A stretch of 64,000 nt of DNA. Origin: DATAEY01 sp045805565. Lineage in GTDB: Bacteria > Actinomycetota > Thermoleophilia > Solirubrobacterales > Solirubrobacteraceae. Below, piece by piece: positions 56,579-64,000 of the stretch. The position numbers and the translations under genes are program-made. Numbering within the stretch: position 1 is the first letter of the stretch; the number at the start of each line of letters is the position of its first letter. The notes under the pieces are model-generated. The model worked only from the letters and a program-made list of their open reading frames with translations. It was not told the DNA's origin and did no database searches. The stretch spans positions 124,001 through 188,000 of the forward strand of contig JBJMKZ010000023.1 of the NCBI GenBank assembly GCA_045805565.1. Direction: 5' to 3'.

Positions 56579-57939
56579 GCCGCCACCTGCGCCGGCGCGC
56601 CCGCCGCCGCCCGGGCCAGCCGGACGGCGACCTGGGGCGTGGCCGCCCAATGGGTGTGGAGGTAGCTGGCGTACAGACCGCCCGCGACGAACCCCTCGAC
56701 GCGGCCGTCGAGCGCCCATGCCGGGGTCGGTCCCGCCGCCGGCTCGAGCGCCGAGTAGTGGAACTCGTGCGCGCGCAACCGGCTGCCGGTGGGGCACAGC
56801 GCCGAGCCGGCGGGCGCGACCGCCTCCCGGTAGCCGAGCGTCAGGCGGTCGGTCATGTGGCCGCGGGCGTCGATGGCGCCGCACATCGGCAGCTCGTCGA
56901 GCTCCCGGCTGAGATACAGCAGGCCGCCGCACTCCGCGACCACCGGGCGCCCGGAGCGGACGAATCCGGCCACCGCCGCGCGCAACGCCACGTTGGCGGA
57001 CAGCTCGGGCCCGAACTGCTCGGGAAAGCCACCGCCCAGGTAGAGAGCGCCGGCGTCGACGGGCAGCGCCCGGTCGCGCAGCGGGTCGAACTCCGCCGGC
57101 TCGGCGCCGGCGGCCGCCAGCAGCTCGAGGTTCTCCTCGTAGAGGAAGCTGAACGCCGGCCCACGCGCGACCGCGACGCGCCCGGCCGCCCCGCCGCTGC
57201 CGGCTGCCACGGCGGCTCGCGGATCCCACTCCGGCACCGCCAGCGGGGGCGCGCTGCGGGCCAGCGCCACCAGCGCCTCGAGGTCGCAGTCGCGCGCCAC
57301 CGCGGCCCCCAGGGCGCTCACGGTCCGGTTGGCGACCTGCCGCCGCTCGGCCACCGGGACGAGGCCGAGATGCCGCTCGGGGGAGGCGAGCTGATCGTTG
57401 CGGCGCAGCGCGCCGAGCACCGGGATCCCCAGCGGCGCTAGCGCCTCGCGCAGCATCGCCTCGTGGCGATGCGAGCCGACCCGGTTGAGCACCACACCCG
57501 CCAGCTCGACCCCGGGGTCGAAGCCGGCGAAGCCCTGCACCAGCGCGGCCGCCGAGCGGGCCATCGCCGCCACGTCCACCACCAGCAGGACCGGCGCGCG
57601 CAGCAGCTTGGCCACCTGCGCGGTGGAGGCGAGCTCGCCGCCGCCCGCCTTCCCGTCGAACAGCCCCATCACTCCCTCCACGACGGCGAGGTCGGCGCCG
57701 CGCGCGCCGTGCTCGAACAGCGGCGCAATCAGGCCCGGACCGGACAGGAAGCAGTCGAGATTTCGCCCGGGGCGGCCGGTGGCCAGCGCGTGATAGGAGG
57801 GATCGATGAAGTCGGGCCCGACCTTGAAGCCGGCGACCCGGGCGCCGCGAGCCGCGAGCGCCGACATCAGGCCGGTGGCCACGGTCGTCTTGCCGACTCC
57901 CGAGCCGGTCCCGGCGACGACCAGGCGGGGGGCGCTCAC
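56575..57939 (-). CDS. cobB: Cobyrinate/hydrogenobyrinate a,c-diamide synthase CobB/CbiA, 454 aa
   Basis: Glutamine-dependent amidation of the a and c side chains. The N-terminal ATPase domain has VVAGTGSGVGKTTVATGLM (P-loop, about residues 7-25), FKVGPDFIDPSYH and VEGVMGLFDGKAG; the C-terminal class I-like amidotransferase domain has LYLGGGFPEQFG, VVAECGGLLYLSRELD (nucleophilic Cys) and AHEFHYSALE. GTG 57939 overlaps cobO. Length is typical. Confidence 0.96.
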   Translation of the reverse strand: MSAPRLVVAGTGSGVGKTTVATGLMSALAARGARVAGFKVGPDFIDPSYHALATGRPGRNLDCFLSGPGLIAPLFEHGARGADLAVVEGVMGLFDGKAGGGELASTAQVAKLLRAPVLLVVDVAAMARSAAALVQGFAGFDPGVELAGVVLNRVGSHRHEAMLREALAPLGIPVLGALRRNDQLASPERHLGLVPVAERRQVANRTVSALGAAVARDCDLEALVALARSAPPLAVPEWDPRAAVAAGSGGAAGRVAVARGPAFSFLYEENLELLAAAGAEPAEFDPLRDRALPVDAGALYLGGGFPEQFGPELSANVALRAAVAGFVRSGRPVVAECGGLLYLSRELDELPMCGAIDARGHMTDRLTLGYREAVAPAGSALCPTGSRLRAHEFHYSALEPAAGPTPAWALDGRVEGFVAGGLYASYLHTHWAATPQVAVRLARAAAGAPAQVAA

Positions 57940-58490
57940 CACTCGACCCCCTGCTGCCCGCGGATGCCGCGGTCGAATGGGTGCTTGACCTTGGTCACCT
58001 CGCTGACCAGGTCGGCGGCGTCGACCAACCCGGGGGGGGCGTCGCGCCCCGTCACGATCACGTGCTGGAAGCCGGGCCGGTTGACCAGGACGTCGACCAC
58101 CTCGCCGGCGTCCACCCAGCCGAACGTCATCGGGTAGGTGAACTCGTCGAGCAGCAGCAGGTCGTAGCGCTCCTGCCCGATCCGCCGCCTGACCTCCTGC
58201 CAGCCCTCGCGCGCCAGATCGGCGCTGTGCTCGAGGTCGCGCGACGTCCAGGTCCAGCCGTCGCCCATCTTCTCCCACTCGATGCCGCCGAGCGCGAGGG
58301 CCGCCTTGTGCTCGCCCACCTTCCACTTCCCCGACTTGACGAACTGGAAGACGCCGACCCGATAGTCGCGGGCCCAGGCGCGCAGCATGACCCCGAAGGC
58401 CGAGGTGGACTTGCCCTTGCCCTCGCCGGTGATGACGATCAGCAGCGGCCGATCGCGCGGCTTGCGGCGTCTGGTCTGGGGCCCGGTCAC
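57936..58490 (-). CDS. cobO: Cob(I)yrinic acid a,c-diamide adenosyltransferase CobO, 184 aa
   Basis: CobA/CobO-type enzyme attaching the adenosyl group to the reduced corrinoid. Motifs: LLIVITGEGKGKSTSAFGVM (P-loop), VGVFQFVKSGKWKVGEHKA, LLLLDEFTYPMTFGWVD, and VIVTGRDAPPGLVDAADL. The length is normal. GTG 58490 overlaps the chelatase subunit stop by 4 nt. It is distinct from the PduO type. Confidence 0.96.
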   Translation of the reverse strand: MTGPQTRRRKPRDRPLLIVITGEGKGKSTSAFGVMLRAWARDYRVGVFQFVKSGKWKVGEHKAALALGGIEWEKMGDGWTWTSRDLEHSADLAREGWQEVRRRIGQERYDLLLLDEFTYPMTFGWVDAGEVVDVLVNRPGFQHVIVTGRDAPPGLVDAADLVSEVTKVKHPFDRGIRGQQGVEW

Positions 58491-60502
58491 GCCGCCCTCC
58501 GTCGGATTCCGCGCACGACCCCCGCGACCCGGTCGGCGCCCAGCGAGTCGAGGCTGAGCCTCGGCGCCCCCACCGCTGCGGCCAAGGCGCCGGCCAGCCC
58601 GAGCCGCGCCGGCCCGTCCTCGCTGTCCACCACCACCAGGCCGGCTCCTTCCGCCGCCAGACCCGCCGCGGCAAGGTGCGCCGCCCCGGCGGGGTCGGGC
58701 GCCGGTGCGTTGGCGCGGCCGTCGGTCACCACCAGGACCAGCGGGCGGCGGCGCGGGTCGCGCATCCGCTGCACCCGGATCACCTGGCCGGCCTGCGCCA
58801 GTCCCGCCGCGAGGGGGGTGCGCCCGCCGGTCGGAAGCTCGGCGAGGCGGCGGGCGCCCACCTCGACGCTCGAGGTGGGCGGCAGCAGGACCTCGGCGCC
58901 CTCGCCGCGGAAGGCGATCAACCCGACCCGGTCACGGCGCTGGTAGGCGTCGACCAGGAGGGCCAGCACCGCCGCCTTGACGGCGCCCATGCGCCGGCGC
59001 GCGCCCATCGAGCCGCTGGCGTCGACCACGAACAGCACCAGGTTGCCCTGGCGGCCCTCGCGCACCGGCGAGCGCAGGTCGCCCGCCCGCAGCGCGAGCC
59101 CCGGCCCGCGCCGCCCGCGGGAGCGCTGGTGGGGCGCGGCGGCGCGGACGGTGGCGAGAATCGCCAGCTCGCCTCCCTGCTCGCGCGGACGGTCTCCGAC
59201 CGGCCGTCCCGCGTGCGCGGCGGCGGGGCTGCGCCGCCCTGGCGCGCCGCCGCCGGCGCCGGAAAGCTCGATCAGCGGCGCCGAGAAGGAGCCCGCCGGC
59301 GCGTCCACCCGCTCGGCGCCCGCTCCGCGCCCGGCCCGGGCGTCGGATGCCTCGCCCGACGCGCAGGCCGCCGGTGAGGCCGGCGCCGGCGAGGCCGTCG
59401 TCCGTCCGCCCGCCGCCCCGTTGCCTGCGCCGCCCGCCCCGTCGGGAGCACCGGCCCCGCCATCGCCGCCAGGGCGCGGCTCGTCGTCGGCCCCGCCGCC
59501 GAGCGCGCGATCGAGCTCCGGCTCCTCCAGGCCGGGCTGCTCGAGCGGCCCGCGCCGTCGACGGTGGGCGAGGGCGAGCAGAGCCGCGCGGCGAACGTGG
59601 TCGTCGTCGACCTCGGGGGCCCCGTCGAGCGCCGCCAGCGCCACCGCCGTCTTGGCGGTGACGATGTCCGCCCGCAGCCCGTCCACCTGCAGCGCGGCGC
59701 AGGCGCCGGCGATGCGGACGATCACCGGGTCCGGGCAGCGCACGCGGGGCAGCCGGGCCCGGGCGGCGCGAATGCGCTCGCCGACGCCGCGGTCGCCGGC
59801 CGCGAAGCCGGACGCGAACGTGCCGGGGTCGGCCTCGAAGGCCAGCCGACGGCGAACGACCTCGGCGCGCTCGCCCGCATCGCGGCTGCCGCGGACCTCG
59901 ACGCTGATCCCGAACCGGTCCAGGAGCTGGGGCCGCAGCTCACCCTCCTCGGGATTCATGGTCCCCACCAGCACAAACCGGGCGGCGTGGCGGACGCTCA
60001 CCCCCTCCCGCTCGACGTAGTTGACGCCCAGCCCCGCGGCGTCGAGCAGCAGGTCGACGAGATGGTCCGGCAGGAGGTTGACCTCGTCGACGTAGAGCAC
60101 CCCGCGGTGGGCGGCCGCCAGCAGCCCCGGCTCGAACGCCTTGACGCCGTCCACCAGGGCCCGTTCCAGGTCCAGCGAGCCGGCCAGGCGGTCGGTGGTG
60201 GCTCCCACCGGCAGCTCGACCAGGCGCACCGGCCGGCGATGCGCGGGGGCGTCGGGCGGGTGCGGCCCGGCGGGGCATGCCGGGTCCGGCGCGGCGGGAT
60301 CGCACGAGTACGGACATCCGGCGATCACCTCGACGTCGGGCAGCAGGCGCACCAGCGACCGGACCGCGGTCGACTTGGCGGTGCCCTTCTCGCCGCGGAC
60401 CAGCACGCCGCCGATGGCGGGGTTGACCGCGTTGGCCAGCAGGGCGGCGCGCAGCTCGTCCTGCCCCACCAGCGCGGAGAATGGGAAGTCGGCCACGCTC
60501 AC
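58487..60502 (-). CDS. Fused ChlI-ChlD-type cobaltochelatase AAA+/VWA subunit, 671 aa
   Basis: One protein combining the two small chelatase subunits. Residues about 1-330: AAA+ ChlI-like, with VLVRGEKGTAKSTAVRSL (Walker A), GVLYVDEVNLLPDHLVDLLL (Walker B) and FVLVGTMNPEEGELRPQLLD (sensor 1). A Gly/Ala/Pro-rich acidic linker spans about 345-460. Residues about 480-671: VWA domain with VLFVVDASGSMGARR (MIDAS DxSxS). With CobN this would drive cobalt insertion. GTG 60502 overlaps cobN. Magnesium chelatase use is less likely given the context. Confidence 0.9.
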   Translation of the reverse strand: MSVADFPFSALVGQDELRAALLANAVNPAIGGVLVRGEKGTAKSTAVRSLVRLLPDVEVIAGCPYSCDPAAPDPACPAGPHPPDAPAHRRPVRLVELPVGATTDRLAGSLDLERALVDGVKAFEPGLLAAAHRGVLYVDEVNLLPDHLVDLLLDAAGLGVNYVEREGVSVRHAARFVLVGTMNPEEGELRPQLLDRFGISVEVRGSRDAGERAEVVRRRLAFEADPGTFASGFAAGDRGVGERIRAARARLPRVRCPDPVIVRIAGACAALQVDGLRADIVTAKTAVALAALDGAPEVDDDHVRRAALLALAHRRRRGPLEQPGLEEPELDRALGGGADDEPRPGGDGGAGAPDGAGGAGNGAAGGRTTASPAPASPAACASGEASDARAGRGAGAERVDAPAGSFSAPLIELSGAGGGAPGRRSPAAAHAGRPVGDRPREQGGELAILATVRAAAPHQRSRGRRGPGLALRAGDLRSPVREGRQGNLVLFVVDASGSMGARRRMGAVKAAVLALLVDAYQRRDRVGLIAFRGEGAEVLLPPTSSVEVGARRLAELPTGGRTPLAAGLAQAGQVIRVQRMRDPRRRPLVLVVTDGRANAPAPDPAGAAHLAAAGLAAEGAGLVVVDSEDGPARLGLAGALAAAVGAPRLSLDSLGADRVAGVVRGIRRRAA

Positions 60503-63500
60503 GTGCCGACCTCCTCCAGCTCGCCCTCGAGCTCCAGGTACCCATCGCGCAGCGCGTCCAGCGTGGCGTCGGCGGGCTGCTCCCACAGCCCCCGGTCGGC
60601 GGCCTCCAGCAGCCGCTCGGAGATCGCACGCAGCGCCCAGGGGTTGGAGTCGCGCATGAACCCGGCGACCTCGGCGTCGAGCACGTACTTGGCCGCCAGC
60701 GTCTCGTACATCCAGTCGTCGACCACCCCGGCCGTGGCGTCGTAGCCGAACAGGTAGTCGACGGTCGCCGACAGCTCGAACGCGCCCTTGTAACCGTGAC
60801 GCCTCATGGCGGCGATCCAGCGCGGGTTGGCGACCCGGGCCCGGAAAACCCGTCGGGTCTCCTCCTGGAGGCTGCGGGTGCGCACCCGGCCCGGGTCCGA
60901 GGAGTCCCCGACGTAGGCCTTGGGCTCGGCGCCGGTCAGGGCCCGCACCGCGGCCACCATCCCGCCGTGGTACTGGAAGAAGTCGTCGGAGTCGAATAGG
61001 TCGTGTTCGCGGGTGTCGACGTTCTTCACCGCGACGTCGATGCGCCCGAAGCTGTCTCGCATGGCCTCGCGCGCCTGGACGCCGTCGAGGCCCTGGCCGT
61101 ACGCGTAGCCGCCCCAGACCTCGTAGACCTCGGCGAGGTCGGCGTCGGTGCGCCAGTTGCGGGCGTCGATGAGCGCCAGCAGCCCGGCGCCGTAAGCGCC
61201 GGGCTTGGACCCGAACACCCGCGTGGTGGCCCGGCGCCAGGCGGCCGGCTCGCCCAGCTCGGCCACCAGCCGGTCGCGGTCGTCGAGGGCATGGCGGCGC
61301 ACGAAGTTGAGCTGCTCGGGCTCGTCCAGGCCGGCCACCGTGACCACCGCCTCGTCGATCAGCGCGACGAGGTGGGGGAAGGCGTCGCGGAAGAACCCGG
61401 AGATCCGCACCGTCACGTCGATGCGCGGGCGGCCCAGCTCGTCCAGCGGCACCACTTCCAGCCCTGTCACCCGGCGCGACTCCGGGTTCCAGCGGGGCCG
61501 CACCCCGAGCAGCGCCAGGATCTCGGCGACGTCGTCGCCGTGGGTGCGCATCGCGGCGGTGCCCCACACCACGATGCCGACCGTCTCCGGATGAGTCCCG
61601 TCGTCGGCCAGGTGACGGGTGAGCAGGTCGTCGGCCAGGCGCGTCCCGGTCTCGTAGGAGAGCTCGGAGGGCAGCGCCCTGGGATCGACCGAGTAGAAGT
61701 TGCGTCCCGTCGGCAGCACGTTGACCAGGCCGCGGGTGGGCGAGCCGGACGGCCCGGACGGGACGAACCGGCCGGCCAGCCCCCGCAGCAGATTGCCGAC
61801 CTCGTCGCCGGTGCGCTCCAGCCGCGGCACCACCTCCCGGCAGGCGAAGCCCAGCGCGGCGACGACCCCGGGGTCCAAGTGTCCGATGACCTCCGTGCAG
61901 ACCGCCTGGCAGGCGTCGTGCTCGAATCCCCGCGACTCCAGAGCCTCGAGCAGCGCCCGCTGGGCGTCCTCCAGACGATCGATCAGGTCGCCCCCGGTGA
62001 CAGCCGGCCCCGGAAAGCGCTCGCAGAGCGCCGGGGGCGCCTGGATCCGGGCGCCGGGATCCGCCGCCAGGGAGGGCTCATCGAGCCCGAACGCCGCGGC
62101 GACCGCACGGCGCAGACCGGGCACGCGGCCGGCCCCCAGTCGCAGGATCGCCGCCAGCAGCCCGAGCCGCTGCTCGCCGGCCGGCGCCTGCCCGAGGACG
62201 TGCAGCCCGTCGCGGATCTGCAGGTCCTTGACCTCGCACAGGTAGCCGTCGAGGTGGTTGATGAATCCCGCGAAGTCCTCGGGCCGCGCCGCGAGCTCGA
62301 GGTCGTGGTGGAGCTCCGCCTCGCGCACCAGCTCCCAGATGCGGCCGGCGAGCGCCGGCAGCTTGTCGGGGTCCAGCGCCTCGAGCTGGGCGTACTCGTC
62401 GAGCAGCTGCTCCAGCCGGGCCAGCTCGTCGTACGTCTCGGCCCGTGCCATGGGCGCCACCAGGTGGTCGATCACCACCGCGTGGGCGCGGCGCTTGGCC
62501 TGCTCGCCCTCGCCGGGGTCGTTGACCACGAAGGGATAGAAGAGGGGGAGCGAGCCAAGGGCGGCGTCGGGCGCGCAGGCGTCCGACAGGCCCAGCCCCT
62601 TCCCGGGCAGCCACTCGAGCGTCCCGTGCTTGCCCAGGTGGATCACCGCGTCGGCGCCGAACACGCGGTCCAGCCACCAGTAGGCGGCCAGGTAGTGGTG
62701 GGTGGGGGGGAGGTCGGGATCGTGGTAGATCGCCACCGGGTTCTCTCCGAACCCGCGCGGCGGCTGGATGGCCAAGATCACGTTGCCGAGCTCCAGCCCC
62801 GCGACCACCAGGTCGCCGCGGTCGACGTAGAGGTCGCCGGGCGGCTGGCCCCAGTGCTCGACCACCGCCTCGCGCAGCTGTGCCGGGAGGGCGGAGAACC
62901 ACTCCGCGTAGCACCCGGCGTCCAGGCGCCCGTCGGCGCCGTGCAGCTGGGCGTCGGTCAGGAACTCCTGGTCGTGGCCGCCGGCGGCGATGAGGGCGTG
63001 CACCAGCTCGTCCCCCGACTCGAAGGGGCAGGTCACGCGGTAACCGGCCTCGCGCAGCGCGTCCAGGAGCACGATCGCGCTGGCCGGGGTGTCGAGGCCG
63101 ACGGCGTTTCCCACCCTCGAATGGCGAGTCGGGTAGTTGGACAGCACGATCGCGAGGCGGGCCTGCGCGGGCGACCGTCGCCGCAGCCGGGCGAGGCGCA
63201 CCGCCAGCTCGGCCAGCCTCGCGGTCCGCTCGCGGTCAGCCACGTAGCTCACCAGCGGCGCTCCCACCGCCGAGTCTCCGGCCGCGCTCTCCTTGAACGA
63301 GAAGGGCACGCCGACGATCCGCCCGTCGAATTCGGGGATCGCCACCTGCATGGCGGCGTCGAGCGGGCTCAGGCCGGAGTCGCTGGCGGCCCAGCGGCCG
63401 CGCGGAACCGTCGCGCAGATGCCCTGCAGCACCGGAACGTCGAGCTGCGCGAGGGCGTCGGCGCGCCAGTCAAGCCAGTCCGGCGGACGATCGTCTCCGG

Positions 63501-64000
63501 CTCCCGCCAGGGCGTCGCCGCCGTTCGACCCTCCGGAGGCGAGCACCGTGGCGACCAGCGCGTCCACCCGGTCTCGCAGCAGCTCGAGCGCGTCCACCCG
63601 CCCGCGCTCGTCGGGACGCAGCGAGTAGCACCACAGGGCCAGCGGGTTGGCGCCGGCCGCCTCCAGCGCTCCGACCAGCGCATCGACGAACCCGGTGTTA
63701 CCCGCGATGCGGTGCGTGCGGTAGAAGACCACCGCGACCGTCGGGCGGTCCGGGTCGTGGCGCGCGGTGGCCTGCTCGAGCGTGACGTCGCCGCGCCCGG
63801 GCGCATAGAGCCCGAAATCGCGAATCGCGGCGGGCGGGTCGAACCCGAAGCCCTCCAGCAGCAGGGTGTCCGCCAGGAAGCGCAGGAGCTGGGCGGTGTT
63901 CTCGACCCCGCCGTGGCGCAGGTATTCGAATGCCTCCGCCACCACTCCCGCGGGGGCGGTCGAGAGCGCCGTCAGCTCGGCGTCGGGCTCCGCCTCGCCG
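60499..64000 (-). CDS. cobN: Cobaltochelatase large subunit CobN, 5' end beyond window
   Basis: Large subunit of ATP-dependent cobalt chelatase. At least 1,167 codons are visible, and the frame is open to the window edge, so the start is missing. Landmarks: PPRGFGENPVAIYHDPDLPP, VIHLGKHGTLEWLPGKGLGL, FYPFVVNDPGEGEQAKRRAH, GRNFYSVDPRALPSE, and VWGTAAMRTHGDDVAEIL. The C-terminal region includes EVYEVWGGYAYGQGLDG and RHGYKGAFELSATVDYLFGY. At a normal 1,200-1,300 residues only a small part is lost. It leads the operon in this window. Confidence 0.96.
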   Translation of the reverse strand, partial: GEAEPDAELTALSTAPAGVVAEAFEYLRHGGVENTAQLLRFLADTLLLEGFGFDPPAAIRDFGLYAPGRGDVTLEQATARHDPDRPTVAVVFYRTHRIAGNTGFVDALVGALEAAGANPLALWCYSLRPDERGRVDALELLRDRVDALVATVLASGGSNGGDALAGAGDDRPPDWLDWRADALAQLDVPVLQGICATVPRGRWAASDSGLSPLDAAMQVAIPEFDGRIVGVPFSFKESAAGDSAVGAPLVSYVADRERTARLAELAVRLARLRRRSPAQARLAIVLSNYPTRHSRVGNAVGLDTPASAIVLLDALREAGYRVTCPFESGDELVHALIAAGGHDQEFLTDAQLHGADGRLDAGCYAEWFSALPAQLREAVVEHWGQPPGDLYVDRGDLVVAGLELGNVILAIQPPRGFGENPVAIYHDPDLPPTHHYLAAYWWLDRVFGADAVIHLGKHGTLEWLPGKGLGLSDACAPDAALGSLPLFYPFVVNDPGEGEQAKRRAHAVVIDHLVAPMARAETYDELARLEQLLDEYAQLEALDPDKLPALAGRIWELVREAELHHDLELAARPEDFAGFINHLDGYLCEVKDLQIRDGLHVLGQAPAGEQRLGLLAAILRLGAGRVPGLRRAVAAAFGLDEPSLAADPGARIQAPPALCERFPGPAVTGGDLIDRLEDAQRALLEALESRGFEHDACQAVCTEVIGHLDPGVVAALGFACREVVPRLERTGDEVGNLLRGLAGRFVPSGPSGSPTRGLVNVLPTGRNFYSVDPRALPSELSYETGTRLADDLLTRHLADDGTHPETVGIVVWGTAAMRTHGDDVAEILALLGVRPRWNPESRRVTGLEVVPLDELGRPRIDVTVRISGFFRDAFPHLVALIDEAVVTVAGLDEPEQLNFVRRHALDDRDRLVAELGEPAAWRRATTRVFGSKPGAYGAGLLALIDARNWRTDADLAEVYEVWGGYAYGQGLDGVQAREAMRDSFGRIDVAVKNVDTREHDLFDSDDFFQYHGGMVAAVRALTGAEPKAYVGDSSDPGRVRTRSLQEETRRVFRARVANPRWIAAMRRHGYKGAFELSATVDYLFGYDATAGVVDDWMYETLAAKYVLDAEVAGFMRDSNPWALRAISERLLEAADRGLWEQPADATLDALRDGYLELEGELEEVGT

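Noticed and set aside
45213..60502. Internal cobalamin riboswitch
   Set aside because: All junctions overlap, leaving no room for a riboswitch; one may exist upstream of cobN outside the window.

Overview
The window is one continuous stretch of very GC-rich bacterial DNA, densely packed with genes, with many GTG and TTG starts and many 1-4 nt gene overlaps. The Pst/Pit/polyphosphate genes, 11-bp phased TTCAC repeats of the actinobacterial PHO-box type, a membrane H+-pyrophosphatase, Rex, dodecin and TANNNT motifs placed 6-11 nt before start codons all point to an actinobacterium. Deep-branching Thermoleophilia/Solirubrobacterales is my guess, not something the sequence proves. I see no prophage, insertion sequence, CRISPR array or rRNA. 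The only RNA gene recognised is one tRNA-Gln.

Layout. (a) 1-14921 is phosphate and polyphosphate: a low-affinity Pit system (DUF47 protein, Pit permease, small membrane protein), a receiver-less PhoB-like DNA-binding protein, pstSCAB-phoU, a full PhoB-like response regulator, exopolyphosphatase, a CHAD polyphosphate-binding domain split over two overlapping genes whose second half is fused to a RelA/SpoT/MESH1-type HD hydrolase, polyphosphate kinase, and a PHO-box-preceded TIM-barrel gene. No phosphate sensor kinase is in view. (b) 14999-21601: an asparagine-synthase-like protein, DUF2520-panC-panD-panB (pantothenate), a family 4 uracil-DNA glycosylase, a methyltransferase and dodecin. (c) 21808-29236: tsaE-tsaB-rimI-tsaD (t6A tRNA modification), glutaredoxin-rex-glutamate-cysteine ligase (redox), a DUF1844-like protein and the H+-translocating pyrophosphatase. 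(d) 29317-35932: two APC permeases with C-terminal universal-stress-protein domains, two TrkA/RCK proteins and a flavoprotein reductase, possibly a potassium/amino-acid transport module. (e) 36055-45190: tRNA-Gln(CUG), a heterodimeric ABC exporter, a small cysteine-rich protein, an unusual FtsH-like protease with a membrane partner, and small membrane or secreted proteins, one resembling subtilisin inhibitors. (f) 45213-64000, minus strand: a 16-gene cobalamin operon in which every junction overlaps, running from cobN (cut by the window end) to cobS.

How the parts work together. Region (a) can import phosphate by two routes, sense it through PHO boxes, and store and mobilise it as polyphosphate. 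The CHAD-HD protein suggests a direct link from polyphosphate to (p)ppGpp turnover, which is the most novel candidate in the window. The H+-pyrophosphatase adds a second phosphoanhydride energy route. Region (f) mixes early-cobalt enzymes (CbiX, CbiD, CbiG) with a late-type CobN chelatase and a corrinoid-salvage enzyme (CbiZ). It lacks several required steps within the window: uroporphyrinogen methyltransferase, precorrin-6A reductase, cobyric acid synthase and CbiB/CobD.
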